A stretch of DNA of 64,000 nucleotides from NCBI GenBank assembly GCA_907163375.1, contig CAJQUW010011033.1:124001-188000 (forward strand), given 5' to 3'. The stretch is from Prostheceraeus crozeri (taxonomy: Eukaryota; Platyhelminthes; Polycladida; Euryleptidae). Below, piece after piece: positions 45,402 to 57,746 of the stretch. Position 1 is the first letter of the stretch. Every line of letters begins with the position of its first letter. A program made the translations under genes and the position numbers. The notes beneath the pieces were generated by a model. It worked only from the letters and a program-made list of their open reading frames with translations, was not told where the DNA came from and searched no databases.

Positions 45402-45665
45402 AGTTTGCACAATGACAATTAACAATGGAATGAAATAAAATAAACGATAAATCAAATTGCCAAGCAAAAGATGTGAGGCTGGTAGGATTCGAACCAACGA
45501 GCCAGGTTAACTAGACCTCTACTCTACCGACCGCTTGCATGCGACTGTGTCAATTGGCAGGATCAAACCCTCACCACCACACATCAGTTGTCATAGCAAT
45601 TATGATCAATGAATAGATATCTTGTCACAATTGTGACCGCCGACATCGATTGTCCACCAAAGCAT
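45402..45665 (-). repeat. tRNA-Thr-like dispersed repeat, copy 1
   Basis: On the minus strand a tRNA-like block with GGTCTAGTTAACCTGG and B-box GGTTCGAATCCTACC is embedded in about 260 bp also found on the plus strand near 57320-57605. The anticodon loop reads as AGT (Thr) but the acceptor stem does not pair. Part of its 3' end is repeated just beyond (45690-45750). Confidence 0.7.
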
Positions 45666-45759
45666 CTTAAGCCATGTCGTGAAAGCAATTAACAATGGAG
45701 TGAAAGTAAATCAACAGAAGATCAAATTGCCATGCAAAAGATATGCGGTGTTCCTGAAT

Positions 45760-48233
45760 GGGCCTTTCATCGAAATGAAGGAAGACACCTACCGCTTTGG
45801 AAGTAGCTTTGCTAAGTAGCAATGCTTAGGTGTCCTCTTTCCACTTAAAATGGGATCCTCAGTGTGAATGAGTGTGGATTGATTCCGAAACAATGACTGA
45901 AGTATCCTTATCGACTCCAAAATGAGATACTACTCCGTCGAAATGAAACCCATCAATAACTGAAGGGGCTTCTAACCAATGGTGTGGAGTGGATCGAATT
46001 TTGGCTGCAGTGGAGCGAAGCGGGATCTAAAAATTGCCCAGAGCGGAACAGACAGGACAATGTTCAAATGGGGCGGAGCGGAGCTTTGAAGCTTTCTACC
46101 GCAGCATGTCATAGTTGCAAATAAGGCAACAGTGAGGCTGCTGTCAGACAGGAAAAGGCGTCTTCCATCTTCCATGTCACTCGCCTTTCTGCACATTCTT
46201 CATAAAGCGTCTTCCATAAGGCGTGATGAGACGATTTTTCTTCTGCCGTCATCCGCCTACCATCTTCCACCTACCGCAGTCACATTAGGTAAATCCATCT
46301 CCGATTCAGTCAGCGCTATTTTCATTATTTACTGTTGCTATGACTGCTGTCTTGATCCTCGCCCTCGTTCGACATTGTGAGCAAAGAGCTGTTTTCTGAT
46401 TGCTTCTCTTTGCAAACCACAGTTTCTATATCTTCCCACAGACGTCACTTCACGTTGTTCTAATTTTAGAACAGATTCGCGCCTGACGGCTTATGGAAAT
46501 GAACTTCATCAGCCGCATAATTTCATGCCTTATGTTCGATGGACGACGCCTTATGACTTTTCCTGTGTGACAGCGTGATGGACGATGGAAGTTGGAAGAT
46601 GGAAGGTGGCTGATGACTTTTCTGTGTGATAGGTTGCATTCTTTTCTACATGCAGTTAAAGGGAAATCCCAAATGGAAGATGGAAGACGCCGTATTCTGT
46701 GTGACAGCGGCCTGACACAGACATCCGAACCTGTATGTACATTGTGCACTTTACTGTCCACTATAATGAAAACAAATCCACGAACAGTGAAATTGCAGAT
46801 AGAGTTCTTTGACTTCGGATTTGGGTCGGATTTATGAACTCATTTCGGGTTCGGGTGGAAGGTGATGGAGTCGGGTTAGGGCTAGGGTTTCAAATCATAG
46901 TCGTCGCTTGTCTCTTTTTCAAATACATCATTTCAACATGAAAACGTTATTTTGGACTTAAATTGCTCTCATCTTTGCCAGACATGTGATGAGACTATAT
47001 CTTATGACATGTTACTTCTCTGGGAATTAATACCACTTCATTTTCTCATGTCATGTCCTCGCTCAAATCCTAGCATGAAAATTTGTCAAAAAATTAATTC
47101 GAAACCAAAATTTGCAATTTCATCGTTTTTAAAGCGCATGTGAACTGAGTAGCATTAAACGAGCAGTGTAGAAATTGAGCTGAAATGAACTCCAAAAAAA
47201 TAGACAAAAGCGGTGCACGTCACTGCATCTAACAGCTCGATAATGGAAACATCTTGCAGCCAAATTATGTTCCACATTTCTCTCTCCCAACTACTTCTTT
47301 GAAGGGAGTCTACTGAAATTCCTTCATACGTTGAAAATTCGCATGCCTAATTTAAGAGGCAAAACCAATTGAAAATACATTTCACAATACTACGTTAAAT
47401 GAGGCTCACCAGATCATTAACATTGTCCGTCATCAGCATTTCTTAAGCATTTTAGTCGTATAGCAATAATACTGAAGAAAGCATATATAGTCTGAAAGGA
47501 AAGGGCATAACACATTGAAATGCAGCACTCCTTGGTCAAGTTTGTCAAGCAGCATAATAAAGTATAGTGATCTTGAATCCTAAATAAGTGCATCGATAAA
47601 AGAGAAAAACATGCATATGTTTATAGTAAATAGCAGAGATGGAACCGGATCATCTGGGTCATTTGATCAACCATTCGGTGACTCTGTCAGTGACCAAGAT
47701 TTTCATTATTTACCTTTACTGTACTTGCAGTCATAGAGCAAGCTTGTAGTTAAATTTCAAAGTTAAAATAAATTATTCGTTTGTCCTAAATCAAGAGATA
47801 AATCTCAAACCTTTTATAAAGCTATTTTCGAGAAAACTTTAATTCTTGATTTTAGTAGAATGTCTAATTATGATTTTATAACTTTCAAATAAAAGATGAA
47901 TCAGATTTAGGCTAAATGATCAGATGAGGCAAAACCAAAGAGACAGATTGCCTTTTGTGATTGGTCACAGACAGTCACGGCCAGTATAGTTCGGCAGGCA
48001 GAACGAGTTTCTGCAGGGAACGAGGCCAAAAATGAGACTTTCACAGAATGATGCACACCATATGCCTACTACGAAACCGCACATCTGCCGAGTTCTAGTG
48101 AGTTCCTCTTCTTGTTAGGCGGGATAAAAGAAAAACGCATGTAAATCCAATGGGATGCAGATTGCAGCTTTTGGTTAAAATGAAATTTCTATTTCTTTGC
48201 TTATCAACTGAAAGGTATTAAGTCTAGAGTCAT
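45760..48233. other. Intron sequence with low-complexity patches
   Basis: A TCTTCCATC/GATGGAAG-rich stretch spans about 46140-46700 and gives spurious ORFs on both strands. Nothing else recognised. Confidence 0.4.
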
Positions 48234-48464
48234 AATTTTTGACATGGAATGTATTCAGATCATTTCCTACGATGTGCATGTGCTCTTATCATGCTTCTGA
48301 TCGGCAATGTATGTGAGAATGTGGTTGAATGTGGATAAAAATGTTCAAAATGTTTGTGTTTGACGACATTAAGAGGCTCGCCAAATCTAAATGTGTTTAG
48401 CTTTATAGATAGGGGTTCATGAACATGAAAGGAAATGACCTGAATACATTCCATGTCAAAAATT
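48234..48464. mobile_element. Small inverted-repeat MITE, 231 bp
   Basis: AATTTTTGACATGGAATGTA at the left end is inverted at the right end (about 40 bp paired). No clear TSD. Confidence 0.65.
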
Positions 48465-50596
48465 AATGCATGTCTGACGCCAGATTATAGAAGCTGCTTT
48501 ATATAAAAGTTTGCTCTATAGTATTTGATTTGCATATCTTATTTACCATGGACAGCTGATGTTTTAGAACTCTGCCAGAGAATCATGGGTTCACCACTGA
48601 TAGGTATGATCAAGGTGCGGCTAATGATTTTGCAATTTTTCTATAAAACATCGCTCAAGTATGAACAGTTGGACATGCTGATGTCTAAACGGTCTTTGCT
48701 GACTTTGATAAGTCCATTATCTACATATGAAAATTCAAAATTGCTACGATGAAACTTCACCTGATAATGATGGATACATTGCACGTTGTCTGTTACATGA
48801 CAATCAATAGACCTATAAAAACATATGAGAGCAACGGTAAATTCACTTTTTGTGTCAAAAAACGCAATTTCAGCTATTTCTAACTCCTTATGACAGACAT
48901 CCAACATGAGAGTGATATTGTGTCATTATATAATATGGAACGTTGCAATCATCAGTTGTATGTTATACTTCACTTCTCATCGCGTCCTCTTGGCTCTTAT
49001 GCGCCAGAGGTCCGTAGCACTTGTATGAAGTTTGGTAATTTCTGTATACCCTACAATATTCCATCTGCAGTCTACTCGCACTGTTGTGCTTCCCCCTAAT
49101 TCTACTCTTACGTCATCCATGGATTATAGAAATGCGGAGTTGATGACGCAAATTTACTTCTTAGAACTTTACAACGAGATAGGAATAGCAAATTAGCTTC
49201 TTGCAACCGAGCTCGCAATAACCTAGGCTGATCTCCTATATACATGTACGTACGTGCATTGGATACAAATGCTGTTGTTGGGACTTAGCTCTATGCTCGC
49301 TTTAAGCGAGTTCTCGTTGCAAGCGAGCTCGATACAAGTGCACTATACTGTACTGGCATTAATAATACCTAGTATAAGGTCGACCATACAGTTTGAATAC
49401 AGGAAAATCAAATTTCCGGTCACCATTTCACGCTGACAATCGCGGTTCCACCGCTGTTAGATATAATAGTAACAGTAATAATTAACATTGATCTCAGCAT
49501 CATATAAAAGCAATAAGCATCATGCATAAGGGCACCGCAAATCAAAGCAAACTATGAACGATTTTTTTTTCGGGAGCTGCTCTGGCATTGAGACTCATGA
49601 TTCAATAGCCTTGAAAACGAGAGCAAGTGGGATCAAGTTCGGTCATGTAAAACTGTCACATATACATGTACCCGCATGATCACATGGCTGTCATAAGAGT
49701 AGTATGCATCCTTACTTCATGAAAAAGAATCTCCATTGCGAAGTTTAACACTAGAACCGCCATGACTTCTGCATACCTATTGCCGCCAGATGCACTCAAG
49801 TTGACTGCAACATACGAAATGCAATCCTGTAAAAGTCGAAATCTAATAAATGACAGATTTGCAGTCATGTTTGACCGCCGTGGCATTTCTAGGTATAATG
49901 CATGTGCTTTACACCATAGATATTCATCCACAGAAATTTCCTCTTGAATTGAATCTAGGGATATGTACAATACTAGCAAATGTCAAGGCTTGTGATTCTC
50001 AAGAGTATTTGGGAAATAATGCACGCATATTTGAAAATCGAATGCTTCTAGCGTTGGGATTTCAGCTAGGTTAAAGCACCGGTGGACCGACGATATCAAG
50101 TCATGGACCAGCAACCGTTGTAAGAACCACAACCATGGCGAGGCAAAGGAGTCAGCGGCGATCAGTGGTCCACGTTTCCATGATCCCGACACTCAGCAAC
50201 GAGGATGGGAATAAGTAAAGAAGCAAGTGCTAAGCAGCAGAAAATGTGTTAGTCATTCTTGTTCATATGTTGATCATTCCTCAGGTTGCATGGTCATGAA
50301 ATAGAGCGGATTGGAAAGCCTCGATCAAATTGTGACGTATTTGAGAAATACTAGTTGCATTTATCAAATTTGCACGGGTATGACTGTAACTTTAAACAGG
50401 GAGTTGTGTCGATGTTGAGAGATGTGAACTGTGCTTTCTGATGATTCCTGATGTTGGATGAAATACCAGCTATTCAGGACTGCTCCCATTTTTCAACTGA
50501 CGTTCTAACTTATTTGATTCTTCTATTTACTTCTATTTAGACTCTAGAAAATGGTTATTCAATATATTCCCTGTGAAAATGCGGATAGTAACTTAC
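48465..50596. other. Intron sequence, no recognised feature
   Basis: Scattered short ORFs overlap on both strands; none resembles a known protein. Confidence 0.4.
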
Positions 50597-50898
50597 ACAT
50601 TGAAGCCAAGAGGACACTTTTGACACAAGATATCTCCGATAGGGCTAAACTCTGTAGCTGTGCAACTCGTTGACGCGGAAGTCGAGCAACTCTTTTTGTT
50701 TGCGCAAGCTGTACAAGTCTGTAGATTGGTCGTCATGGTGCCGTCAGGACATTCCACGCAACCGGCTTGCCCAAGTATTGACACTGAACCTGCAGGACAT
50801 GCAGTGGGAGCAGCTGCTACATCTAAGCACTTGCTTCCTGCAGGACATTGAGTGCACTTAGTGGCTCCAGTAGCAGAGGCGTAGGTACCTAGAGGACA
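50597..50898 (-). CDS. Coding exon 4 of the Cys-rich gene
   Basis: 302 nt, the longest exon, encoding about 100 residues and about 14 cysteines in the motifs CPLGTYAS, CPAGSKC, CPAGSVS, CPDGTMT and CPLGFNV. That is roughly two to three tandem modules. TTTCAG acceptor and GTAAG donor; phase in 0, out 2. Opposite-strand ORFs here are shadows of this exon. Confidence 0.85.
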
Positions 50899-51368
50899 CT
50901 GAAAAATAGTAAAAAATAGTCATGAAAAAATAGTCATATAGTGGCACTATTAAAATCATTTCTTCTACCCCTAAGAGTGCTGCGATTTTAGCATCAAGTA
51001 TCATAATAGTTTTAAATCTGATGAAAAAGTGATAATTCAAGGCATGTAATTGAATGCAGGCTTTTAGTGACTTTTAACACGCGTTTCCGGGGAACGTAGT
51101 CAGAACTACTTTCTATCTTGTGTTTACTTAAAAAAATAAAAAAAATAATTACTATAATAAAATAATATAATAAAATAATCAATCAATTAATCAATCAAAA
51201 TAAATTTGTCATCGAAATTCATAACACATTTTGCTTATTGTTAAATTTTCAGTTGAAAGAAAAATTGAAAAGTGATATTGATTTGGTTGGTTTGGCTGCT
51301 TTGCTCACTACCTCCTCTGTGTTGGAATTGCATTATAATATCTGCTGGCTAGAACTAGTAGGTGTGAC

Positions 51369-51893
51369 CACAGAATTAGACAGGTCGTCTTATCTTCTGT
51401 TTGACTAGAAAGGAAGCATTGAAACATGTAACCCTAATGAAATGGCACAATCTGCTGACATAATACCATAGCAATCGAACAATGACCAGCTATTTCAACA
51501 TTAAACACGCCAAATTGTGTGAAGTTTCAGTGACTATTATCAACCGGATCACACAACAAAGAGACACAGTCGATGTCAAGTTCTACAGAGAGGTTTGTAA
51601 CGTTTTTTAGAGCGCCTGCTAACTTTTTAAAAATGATCAGAAGGACCAACATTATCGAGAAGACTTCTGCGCAATTACCTGAATTCTTCGAATCTGAAGG
51701 AATCGTGGCGATCGGAGTATTTTGAAGGAATTCACAGCAATCCGCAAGCGACGCACCACTATTTTTAGTTTCTAGTCTCTCCAAGGCATTAAAAATTTCT
51801 TTTTGCCCGCTTAGTATGTTCCTGCATGTGCCATCGTTTCGAATCAGTTTGCATTTCTAGCAAAGTGACACGCCTAAACAGTATAATTACGGG
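51369..51893 (-). mobile_element. hAT-like MITE, four-copy family, copy 4, inverted and diverged
   Basis: Flanked by a perfect 8-bp duplication GGTGTGAC (51361-51368 and 51894-51901). Ends in CACAGAATTA-like termini, with an interior similar in reverse to the 4974 copy (e.g. the TGTTGG...CTTC...GATCAT segment). Shorter and more diverged than the other three. Confidence 0.8.
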
Positions 51894-52106
51894 GGTGTGA
51901 CTATAGAAATCCGACACTACTATTAATGGACTACAGAGCAGACATGCAGATTGAAAGCAATTGTTATGACAACGGTCACTAAACGATGGCGGCTTGCACA
52001 GATTAACACATAGAAATCGACACTATAATAAAGGACTAGAGCGAACATGCACATTGAAAATGGTATTACGTCGTGGACACGTGTTGTCATAAAAACGGCA
52101 TCTAGA

Positions 52107-52650
52107 CCACTGGTTCTTAACCTGTGCGGAGTTCCCCACCAGTGCGGAATGCCGCCGTTGCCAAATTGGAAACTTAATGCATTTGTTTCTACCCACTTCT
52201 CAACAACGAAGCCGTCATTCACCTCAGCAGCATGCTAGATGAGTTTCAGCGCTATTTTCCGGACTTCAAAAGCGTCAACCCAACAATCCAGTTCCCTAAG
52301 GACCCCTTCAGCTGTCGAGTTGACAACTTCTCGGAGAAAGCTGAAGACATTGCAGAACAGTTTCTTGTCTTGGTGAGTGACTCCGCAGCAAAGGCTGTTT
52401 TTGCAGGGAAAAAGTCTAGACGCATTCTGGATTACTATGCATGGTTTGTATCCTCGCGATGCTGTGGCCACGCTACTGGTTGCATTTCCCTCCACGTACC
52501 TGTGCAAGTCGGTGTTCCAGCATGTTTGAGGTCAATCACGAAACCGCCAGATTGACCTTGAATCTGATTTGCGCTACGCCATTTCAAAAGTGGAGCCGAA
52601 CATTGAGGCAGTCGTCAAGGCAAAACAAATGCAGAAATCTCATTAAACTG
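52107..52650 (+). mobile_element. hAT (ZBED5/Charlie-like) transposase C-terminal fragment
   Basis: Plus-strand reading SSMLDEFQRYFPDF, then a dimerisation-region-like stretch ending YPRDAVATLLVAFPSTYLC and AKQMQKSH. This is the order found at the end of ZBED5-type hAT transposases. The frame is interrupted by a frame change and a stop. Just before it, CACTGGTTCTTAACCTGTG resembles a Charlie-type terminal repeat, so this may be an internally deleted element. The other terminus was not found. Confidence 0.65.
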
Positions 52651-52750
52651 TATAGTCAAGAAATTTTCAAAACTAAATTATTCTCTCCCGAAGCATTCAT
52701 GCCACAATAAAAGAAAGTTAAAGTGTAGGTACAAAGTTGCCAACGTTTCG

Positions 52751-52771
52751 GGTAAGTAAGTAAGTAAGTAA
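52751..52771 (+). repeat. (TAAG)n microsatellite
   Basis: Five TAAG units following GGG; possibly the tail of a retrotransposon. Confidence 0.8.
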
Positions 52772-54404
52772 TGTGTTTATTGTAAGAGAATGACAATCAT
52801 TTATACAAAAGTAAATTCACAACAATAAGTATAATGAAATAGAAAAACCGTTTGACCGTTTGAAAGGGTACTGACCCTTTCTCAAGGCAGTTGACTATAC
52901 ACTGTAAGTGTCTCGCTGAGTTTCGTCTTTTGCTATAGTTATGTGATGTGTGGCATTGAGCATTATTCTCAGTAAAACTTGATAAAGATCGAATATTTCG
53001 CTGGTGACGAATGAAAGGTCAGACAATGGTGGGTTTAGGGAATGAGGAGAAGGTTAAGAGACCCTGATCTAGACGATGGCGACTTCCAGTGGCTGACAAT
53101 GGATAGGCGCCGATACCTTGTCAGTGTGCTTTGTGAAGATTCACGGTTGTTATCATTTCTATTTAGATATAAACTCATTTTGATAAAATAACTTACAATG
53201 TACCGCTTTAATGCAAAAGTCTACAACAATAACATGTGTCACAAATTTGATTCTTCATGAGATTTAGCAGCATTGATGCAAAGGTAAATCCATTTCATAT
53301 AACAACATTTGTCAAAAAACGTGTCTTTCGTCTGTAAAATCCTTAATTCTGAGCCGATTTTCATATTTTTCATCTAAATCCTTGGGACCTCCTCTTCTTA
53401 GTCATCATAAATTGAAATCAATCTAACAAAGTTTTCTTCATGAAAATTTTAGTTCAAGGCAGAAAAGGTACCAAAAGCAGCGTGTCCCAAGCATAGGTAC
53501 TCTATTTTCGGGAAGAAATTTCGTTGTGATCTACTTAAATTATACATATGAAGTTATGTCATGTGAAAGCGCATGAACCGTACTGTCAACCACACTACAA
53601 TTCAGAATTGCATTTACATTGATTTGGGATAATTTTCAATTAGCCTTTGTCCCCCAGAAATTGTCTTCTGACCGATGCACATTTCTCAATTTACAAATGT
53701 TTTTTATTTTCTTTATACAATGAAACACATCATTTGTGTGTCTAATTATTGCACCAAAAGGAAAAACTATGGACCTATGGATCATCACAGTTTAGCAATC
53801 GTGATTTTTAAAGAATGTCCTGTATTCTTTTAACCAGGCATTTTTGATTTTTCTCAAAATTTCAATCTATTGCTGAAACCACACGTTTATCCGGATTTCA
53901 TAAAAACTCACGGAATTATCCAGAACCACAATGTTATCATGCATGCGAAATTTTATTTGATTAGACAATAATTATCATTTTCAATATCTCGTAAAACGGC
54001 CAAAATGTCCATCTGACCGAGACCACAAAATTATTAGTCAGGTGACACCAGTTATATATAGTACAGATACAATAACTTGTACAAGTACTCGCTTGCTGCA
54101 GTCGCCACTGTGATTTTCGAATTCAGCGTGAAAAATTGACTATTTGCGCAAATTTTCAAAGAAAACGAAGTTTCAAAGTTGAAAAGACAAAAATTGCCTA
54201 AAATGTTGTTATATAAAATGGATTTACCCATAAACCGGCGCCTAGCCCAGCAACTTTATCATCAACAAACAGCAGCTATTCATTCTAGCCCTAGAAACTT
54301 AAACAAAGCAAAAAGTCGGAGATCGATGCGTATGACATCGACTTTCATCAATTCATCTTTTACACCTCCTGTGTGGCTAGATCACTTTGTTTAGCGCAAC
54401 TTAC
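52772..54404. other. Intron sequence, no recognised feature
   Basis: AT-rich, with no terminal repeat pair or convincing frame. Confidence 0.4.
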
Positions 54405-54483
54405 CGGGATACAGTAAGGCATTCCAGTGGAAGGCTGGTAAGAACCTGCAGCGCAGGTGGTTTGTGTTTTTCCATCGGCACAC
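54405..54483 (-). CDS. Coding exon 3 of the Cys-rich gene
   Basis: 79 nt with a CCACAG acceptor and GTAAG donor. It encodes CADGKTQTTCAAGSYQPSTG followed by a Cys. The Cys-Ala-x-Gly-x-Tyr segment is the same module seen in the later exons. Phase in 2, phase out 0. Confidence 0.75.
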
Positions 54484-54604
54484 CTGTGGAACAAATCATG
54501 TCACATCTTAAAATTTGAAATCAATTATTTTCTTAAATCTTAAATTATTTTGGAATACCATGCATAGTTGGAAGCGGTGATTTTAATCGTTTGAAATTAT
54601 GATA

Positions 54605-54925
54605 ATAATAATAAGAAGAATTCCTTTATTTTTATCCCGCTTTACAAAAAGTCTCAAGCGGCTATACATTAAGCACATTACAAAAGAAGAATGTTTTCAA
54701 TAGTTTTTTAAAAGTTGCAAGTGAGGTTGCTGAGCGAATATTGTAAGGCAACTTATTCCATACCATAGCTCCGAAAACAGAAAATCTCCTATCACCATGC
54801 GTTACATTTGATGTTTTTATCTGTGATAGTGACAAATCATCATGATTTCTAAGACCAGATCGTGATGGTTGATAGACCGTAAGATCTTTGATTAAGTAAT
54901 CAGGAACTATTATCAAAGAAACGGA
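54605..54925 (-). mobile_element. LINE 3' end (CR1/L2-like reverse-transcriptase tail)
   Basis: The minus-strand ORF has SRSGLRNHDDLSL, GDRRFSVFGAMVWNKLPYNI and LATFKKLLKTFFF, the standard C-terminal block 'GDRxFSVxxPxxWNxLPxxIR...FKxxLK' of CR1/L2-type LINE ORF2. A short 3' tail ends in (ATT)n at about 54603-54615. Extremely 5'-truncated, as is usual for LINE copies. Confidence 0.85.
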
Positions 54926-55839
54926 AGGTTAATTTCGATTGTACAAGCCGTTGTGCATCGAAGAACCTCGCTTCAAACGGGGCTAGACAGGGTAGTAGGG
55001 TCTCTTGTTTCTTAGAGCACGAGCACTTCACCACAAATAACTTCTTTGATTGTGGTTTTACTTGAAATCTCTACCTCCTGATCACTAATCCAAGTCAAGT
55101 CAATAACCAGTAAGCCACTGAATCACACATTATTTTTAATGTCATATTTCTCGGTATATAATCTAATTGGTCATTAAACATTTTGTCTGGTAGTTTATAA
55201 TTGTTGTTATAATCCCATCATTTTTCTGACACAAACCAATGTCGTTGTCATTTAAATGATAAATCTATCATGCAAAATCAAAACTCAATTCCTCGATCGG
55301 AAGTGAAATCAAAACGCAAGAAACGAACTAGATGTCGTAGATATATCATTTGATGTGACAATCGACATTCGGCATTTCTTCATATCAAAAGACCAGCGCT
55401 AGAATTATAGGTTAAAACCAAACAATAAAATATGATAGCCGATAGGCATGGCGATTGCATGAGGTCGAAGCTCATAGTTATCGTCAGGAAACATGTCCAG
55501 AATGAATATACCAAAGAATCGAACTGAAAATCAGACTTCAGAACGCACATACCACTAAAAACGAGTTTATAATTTGGGCACATCAGGTTAGGATTACAGT
55601 GGACTTTTTGCTCATTAGAATTTCAGTACATTACAAGATTTGATGATCCACCGCTTCCAATTTGCATCATTTCAATCAAATATTTGCAAACAAATAGAAT
55701 AAATCAACGATTCAAGCTTCACTTCGTCGAGGATGGTGGACACTTGTTATTTTGTACGTTTACAACATCATAAATACCAAAATCTCTCCCATCATTTGGT
55801 CACGTACTGTAACAATTGAACAAATGACATATTCCTTAC

Positions 55840-55921
55840 TTGTTGCCTGCTGCACAGTCAGTACAGACAGTTGACTTGAGATATTGACCTGGAGCGCAAT
55901 TTCCATTCACAAATCGAAAGT
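55840..55921 (-). CDS. Coding exon 2 of the Cys-rich gene
   Basis: 82 nt between a TTTCAG acceptor and a GTAAG donor. It opens the first Cys module (NGNCAPGQYLKS...CTDCAAG). It enters in phase 1 and leaves in phase 2, matching both neighbours. The mature secreted protein probably begins in this exon. Confidence 0.75.
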
Positions 55922-57319
55922 CTGAAATGGAAGGCAGTTTGTATTGGTCACAATTATGAATAAGAGTTTAATCCCGTACCGTTTCGGAACCGGTTCTTCC
56001 AATTTTTGAAATTTCATGTAATTTTATAACTGATAATGCAATTTCTATAACATTTGCGCTCTCAATTGCTACGCAGTCAATGACTGGGCATGTCACTCAG
56101 GGTGCAGATGGTAATTTACCACGAAATCTGATACACACTATTTCCTTCCTTCTCAATATGCCGTTACCGGAGCCGGTTCTTCGAAATTCAGGAATACATT
56201 AAATCCATATGTCAATATGGTCCCTAAGATATGTATGGTCATCATTCATCACCAAATATCAATGAAAGTTCCTACTCTGACCACGAATTTTCTTTCGATA
56301 AAAAACTGGGGTTTCTTTCGTTTATTTCAAATTGATGAAATATCATCAACATCTGCATTGCTTCACTAAATTTGTGTTCACGCGATTCGAAAACAGGATT
56401 TCAAGGCTATCATCAAGTGAAAAAGGGAGCTGTCATTCAGTGAACCTTCATGTATCATGAGCATTCAACTATGGATGATTCAGCTTACAATAGCACACAA
56501 AGTAAAAGTCGCATATACACGATTGAAAAGTAGCATAAAGATCAAAGTGAAGGAATTGAATTTTTCATCTGTTCATCATATGAAACATTTATAATTTGAA
56601 TTTATGTTCATGTGTCATATGAATTTAATTACGAACAATAAACAGGAAAGAAACTGTTTTTGTCACAAAAATGCTGAGATGAATTAACTGGAGGACTCAA
56701 AGGCGAGTATGAGAGGATATAAGTTATTTTCTATCTTCAACACCACTACGACTAAGACACTGAAAACGCATTTTGGTGTGAAATAAATATGTAAGAAGCT
56801 GTAAGATGTAAGATGTCCAGATGACATTTTCTATTCTATGAGCAGGCGAACTGGCACTCTTCAATCATTCTACAGTAATAATGATTCGTAAGTTAGATTT
56901 ACATAATCGAGAGAGGAGTTTTGAAGCAACTGTTTTTCGTGTAGGTCCACATCAAAATTATCAAAAATTGAATCCCTGCAAAATGCATTGGATCAAAGTT
57001 CATTTCCAAATTCATCAAGCATTCATCACATTAGTTGCAGTATGAAAATGCAACCAACTTTTTGCATTCCCTATGCCTTGATGATTCCCTTCTAACAGCG
57101 ACTGCCATCTAGGTAGATGAATACCACTTACCATGTGACAAAGACACACAGTATCAGGATATATTTTGTTCTTAGAATACACTTTAAGTAATTGATTTAA
57201 TAGATACATAGCTACATATAAACTGGTATTCAAGCAAAGATGCGATAATTTCCATTGTTTATCTCAAAAACTTTCTTAGGAATCCTTCATTGTTGTCAAT
57301 TGCAATCACGACATGATTT
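55922..57319. other. First intron, no recognised feature besides the SINE after it
   Basis: Two GGAACCGGTTCTTC-like segments near 55984 and 56170 suggest an old inverted- or direct-repeat element, not delimited. Confidence 0.35.
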
Positions 57320-57605
57320 AAGATGCTTTGGTAGACAATCGATCCCTGCTACTTGCCTTAATGTCGGCGGTCACAATTGTGACGAGTTATTTATTCATTG
57401 ATCATAATTGCAAGGACAATTGATGTGTTGTGGTGAGGGTCTGATCCTGCCAATTGACACAGTCGCATAAGTGCCTCGTATCTCAGTTGGTTAGAGCACA
57501 GGTCTAGTTAACCTTGGTCGTAGGTTCGAATCCTACTAGCCGCACATCTTTTGCGTGGTAATTTGATCTATCGTTTAGTTAATTTCATTGTTGTTAATTC
57601 ACAAA
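57320..57605 (+). repeat. tRNA-Thr-like dispersed repeat, copy 2
   Basis: Same repeat as 45402-45665 in opposite orientation: TGTCGGCGGTCACAATTGTG, then the tRNA-like block at 57474-57545 (TCTCAGTTGGTTAGAGCAC, GGTTCGAATCCTACTAG), then GGTAATTTGATCTATCGTTT. Better preserved than copy 1 but the acceptor stem is still defective, so not called a tRNA gene. Confidence 0.7.
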
Positions 57606-57703
57606 ATTTAGACGACTGACTTCTTTGATAAGAGACACCTCTTATTAATTAACAATCATAGTCATTCATTGCATTATTTATTGAGAATTTTGACAAAACT
57701 CAC

Positions 57704-57746
57704 CTATTCCGATGAATATACAAAGTCCGAAAATATACAGGTTCAT
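57704..57746 (-). CDS. Coding exon 1: start codon and signal-like peptide
   Basis: The exon encodes 14 residues, MNLYIFGLCIFIGI, and ends in phase 1 at a GT donor (GTGAG). The ATG directly follows a CTTACAG acceptor look-alike, so an upstream non-coding exon is possible but not proven. The run is hydrophobic and suits the core of a secretory signal peptide that would be finished by the next exon. The split codon G|AC joins exactly to exon 2. Confidence 0.7.

Larger units (their letters stand above)
1..57746 (-). other. Gene span: secreted cysteine-rich multi-module protein, ten coding exons seen, 3' end outside window
   Basis: Ten minus-strand exons each have an AG acceptor and GT donor. Their phases fit in order (1,2,0,2,0,2,0,1,0), giving one open reading frame of about 552 codons. 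The product starts with a short hydrophobic signal-like stretch and continues as Cys-rich modules with repeated Cys-Pro-x-Gly-Tyr/Phe-x-Cys and Cys-Ala-x-Gly-x-Tyr-Ser-Pro motifs. This pattern is known from ephrin-receptor-like / GCC2-GCC3 domains of secreted and membrane proteins. No catalytic motif is seen, so an extracellular structural or binding role is an inference. Introns of 0.9-28.5 kb are full of transposons; the largest holds the 22.5-kb palindrome. No promoter or 5' UTR exon was identified. I do not recognise a named orthologue. Confidence 0.8.

Noticed and set aside
46132-46837. Overlapping ORFs of 74-103 residues on both strands
   Set aside because: Driven by TCTTCCATC/GATGGAAG low-complexity sequence.
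52047-52238. Pair of opposite ORFs near 51923-52238
   Set aside because: No recognised motif; overlaps the terminus-like start of the hAT fragment.
57474-57545. Functional tRNA-Thr gene
   Set aside because: B-box and anticodon loop are recognisable, but the acceptor stem is mismatched and the block is part of a dispersed repeat.
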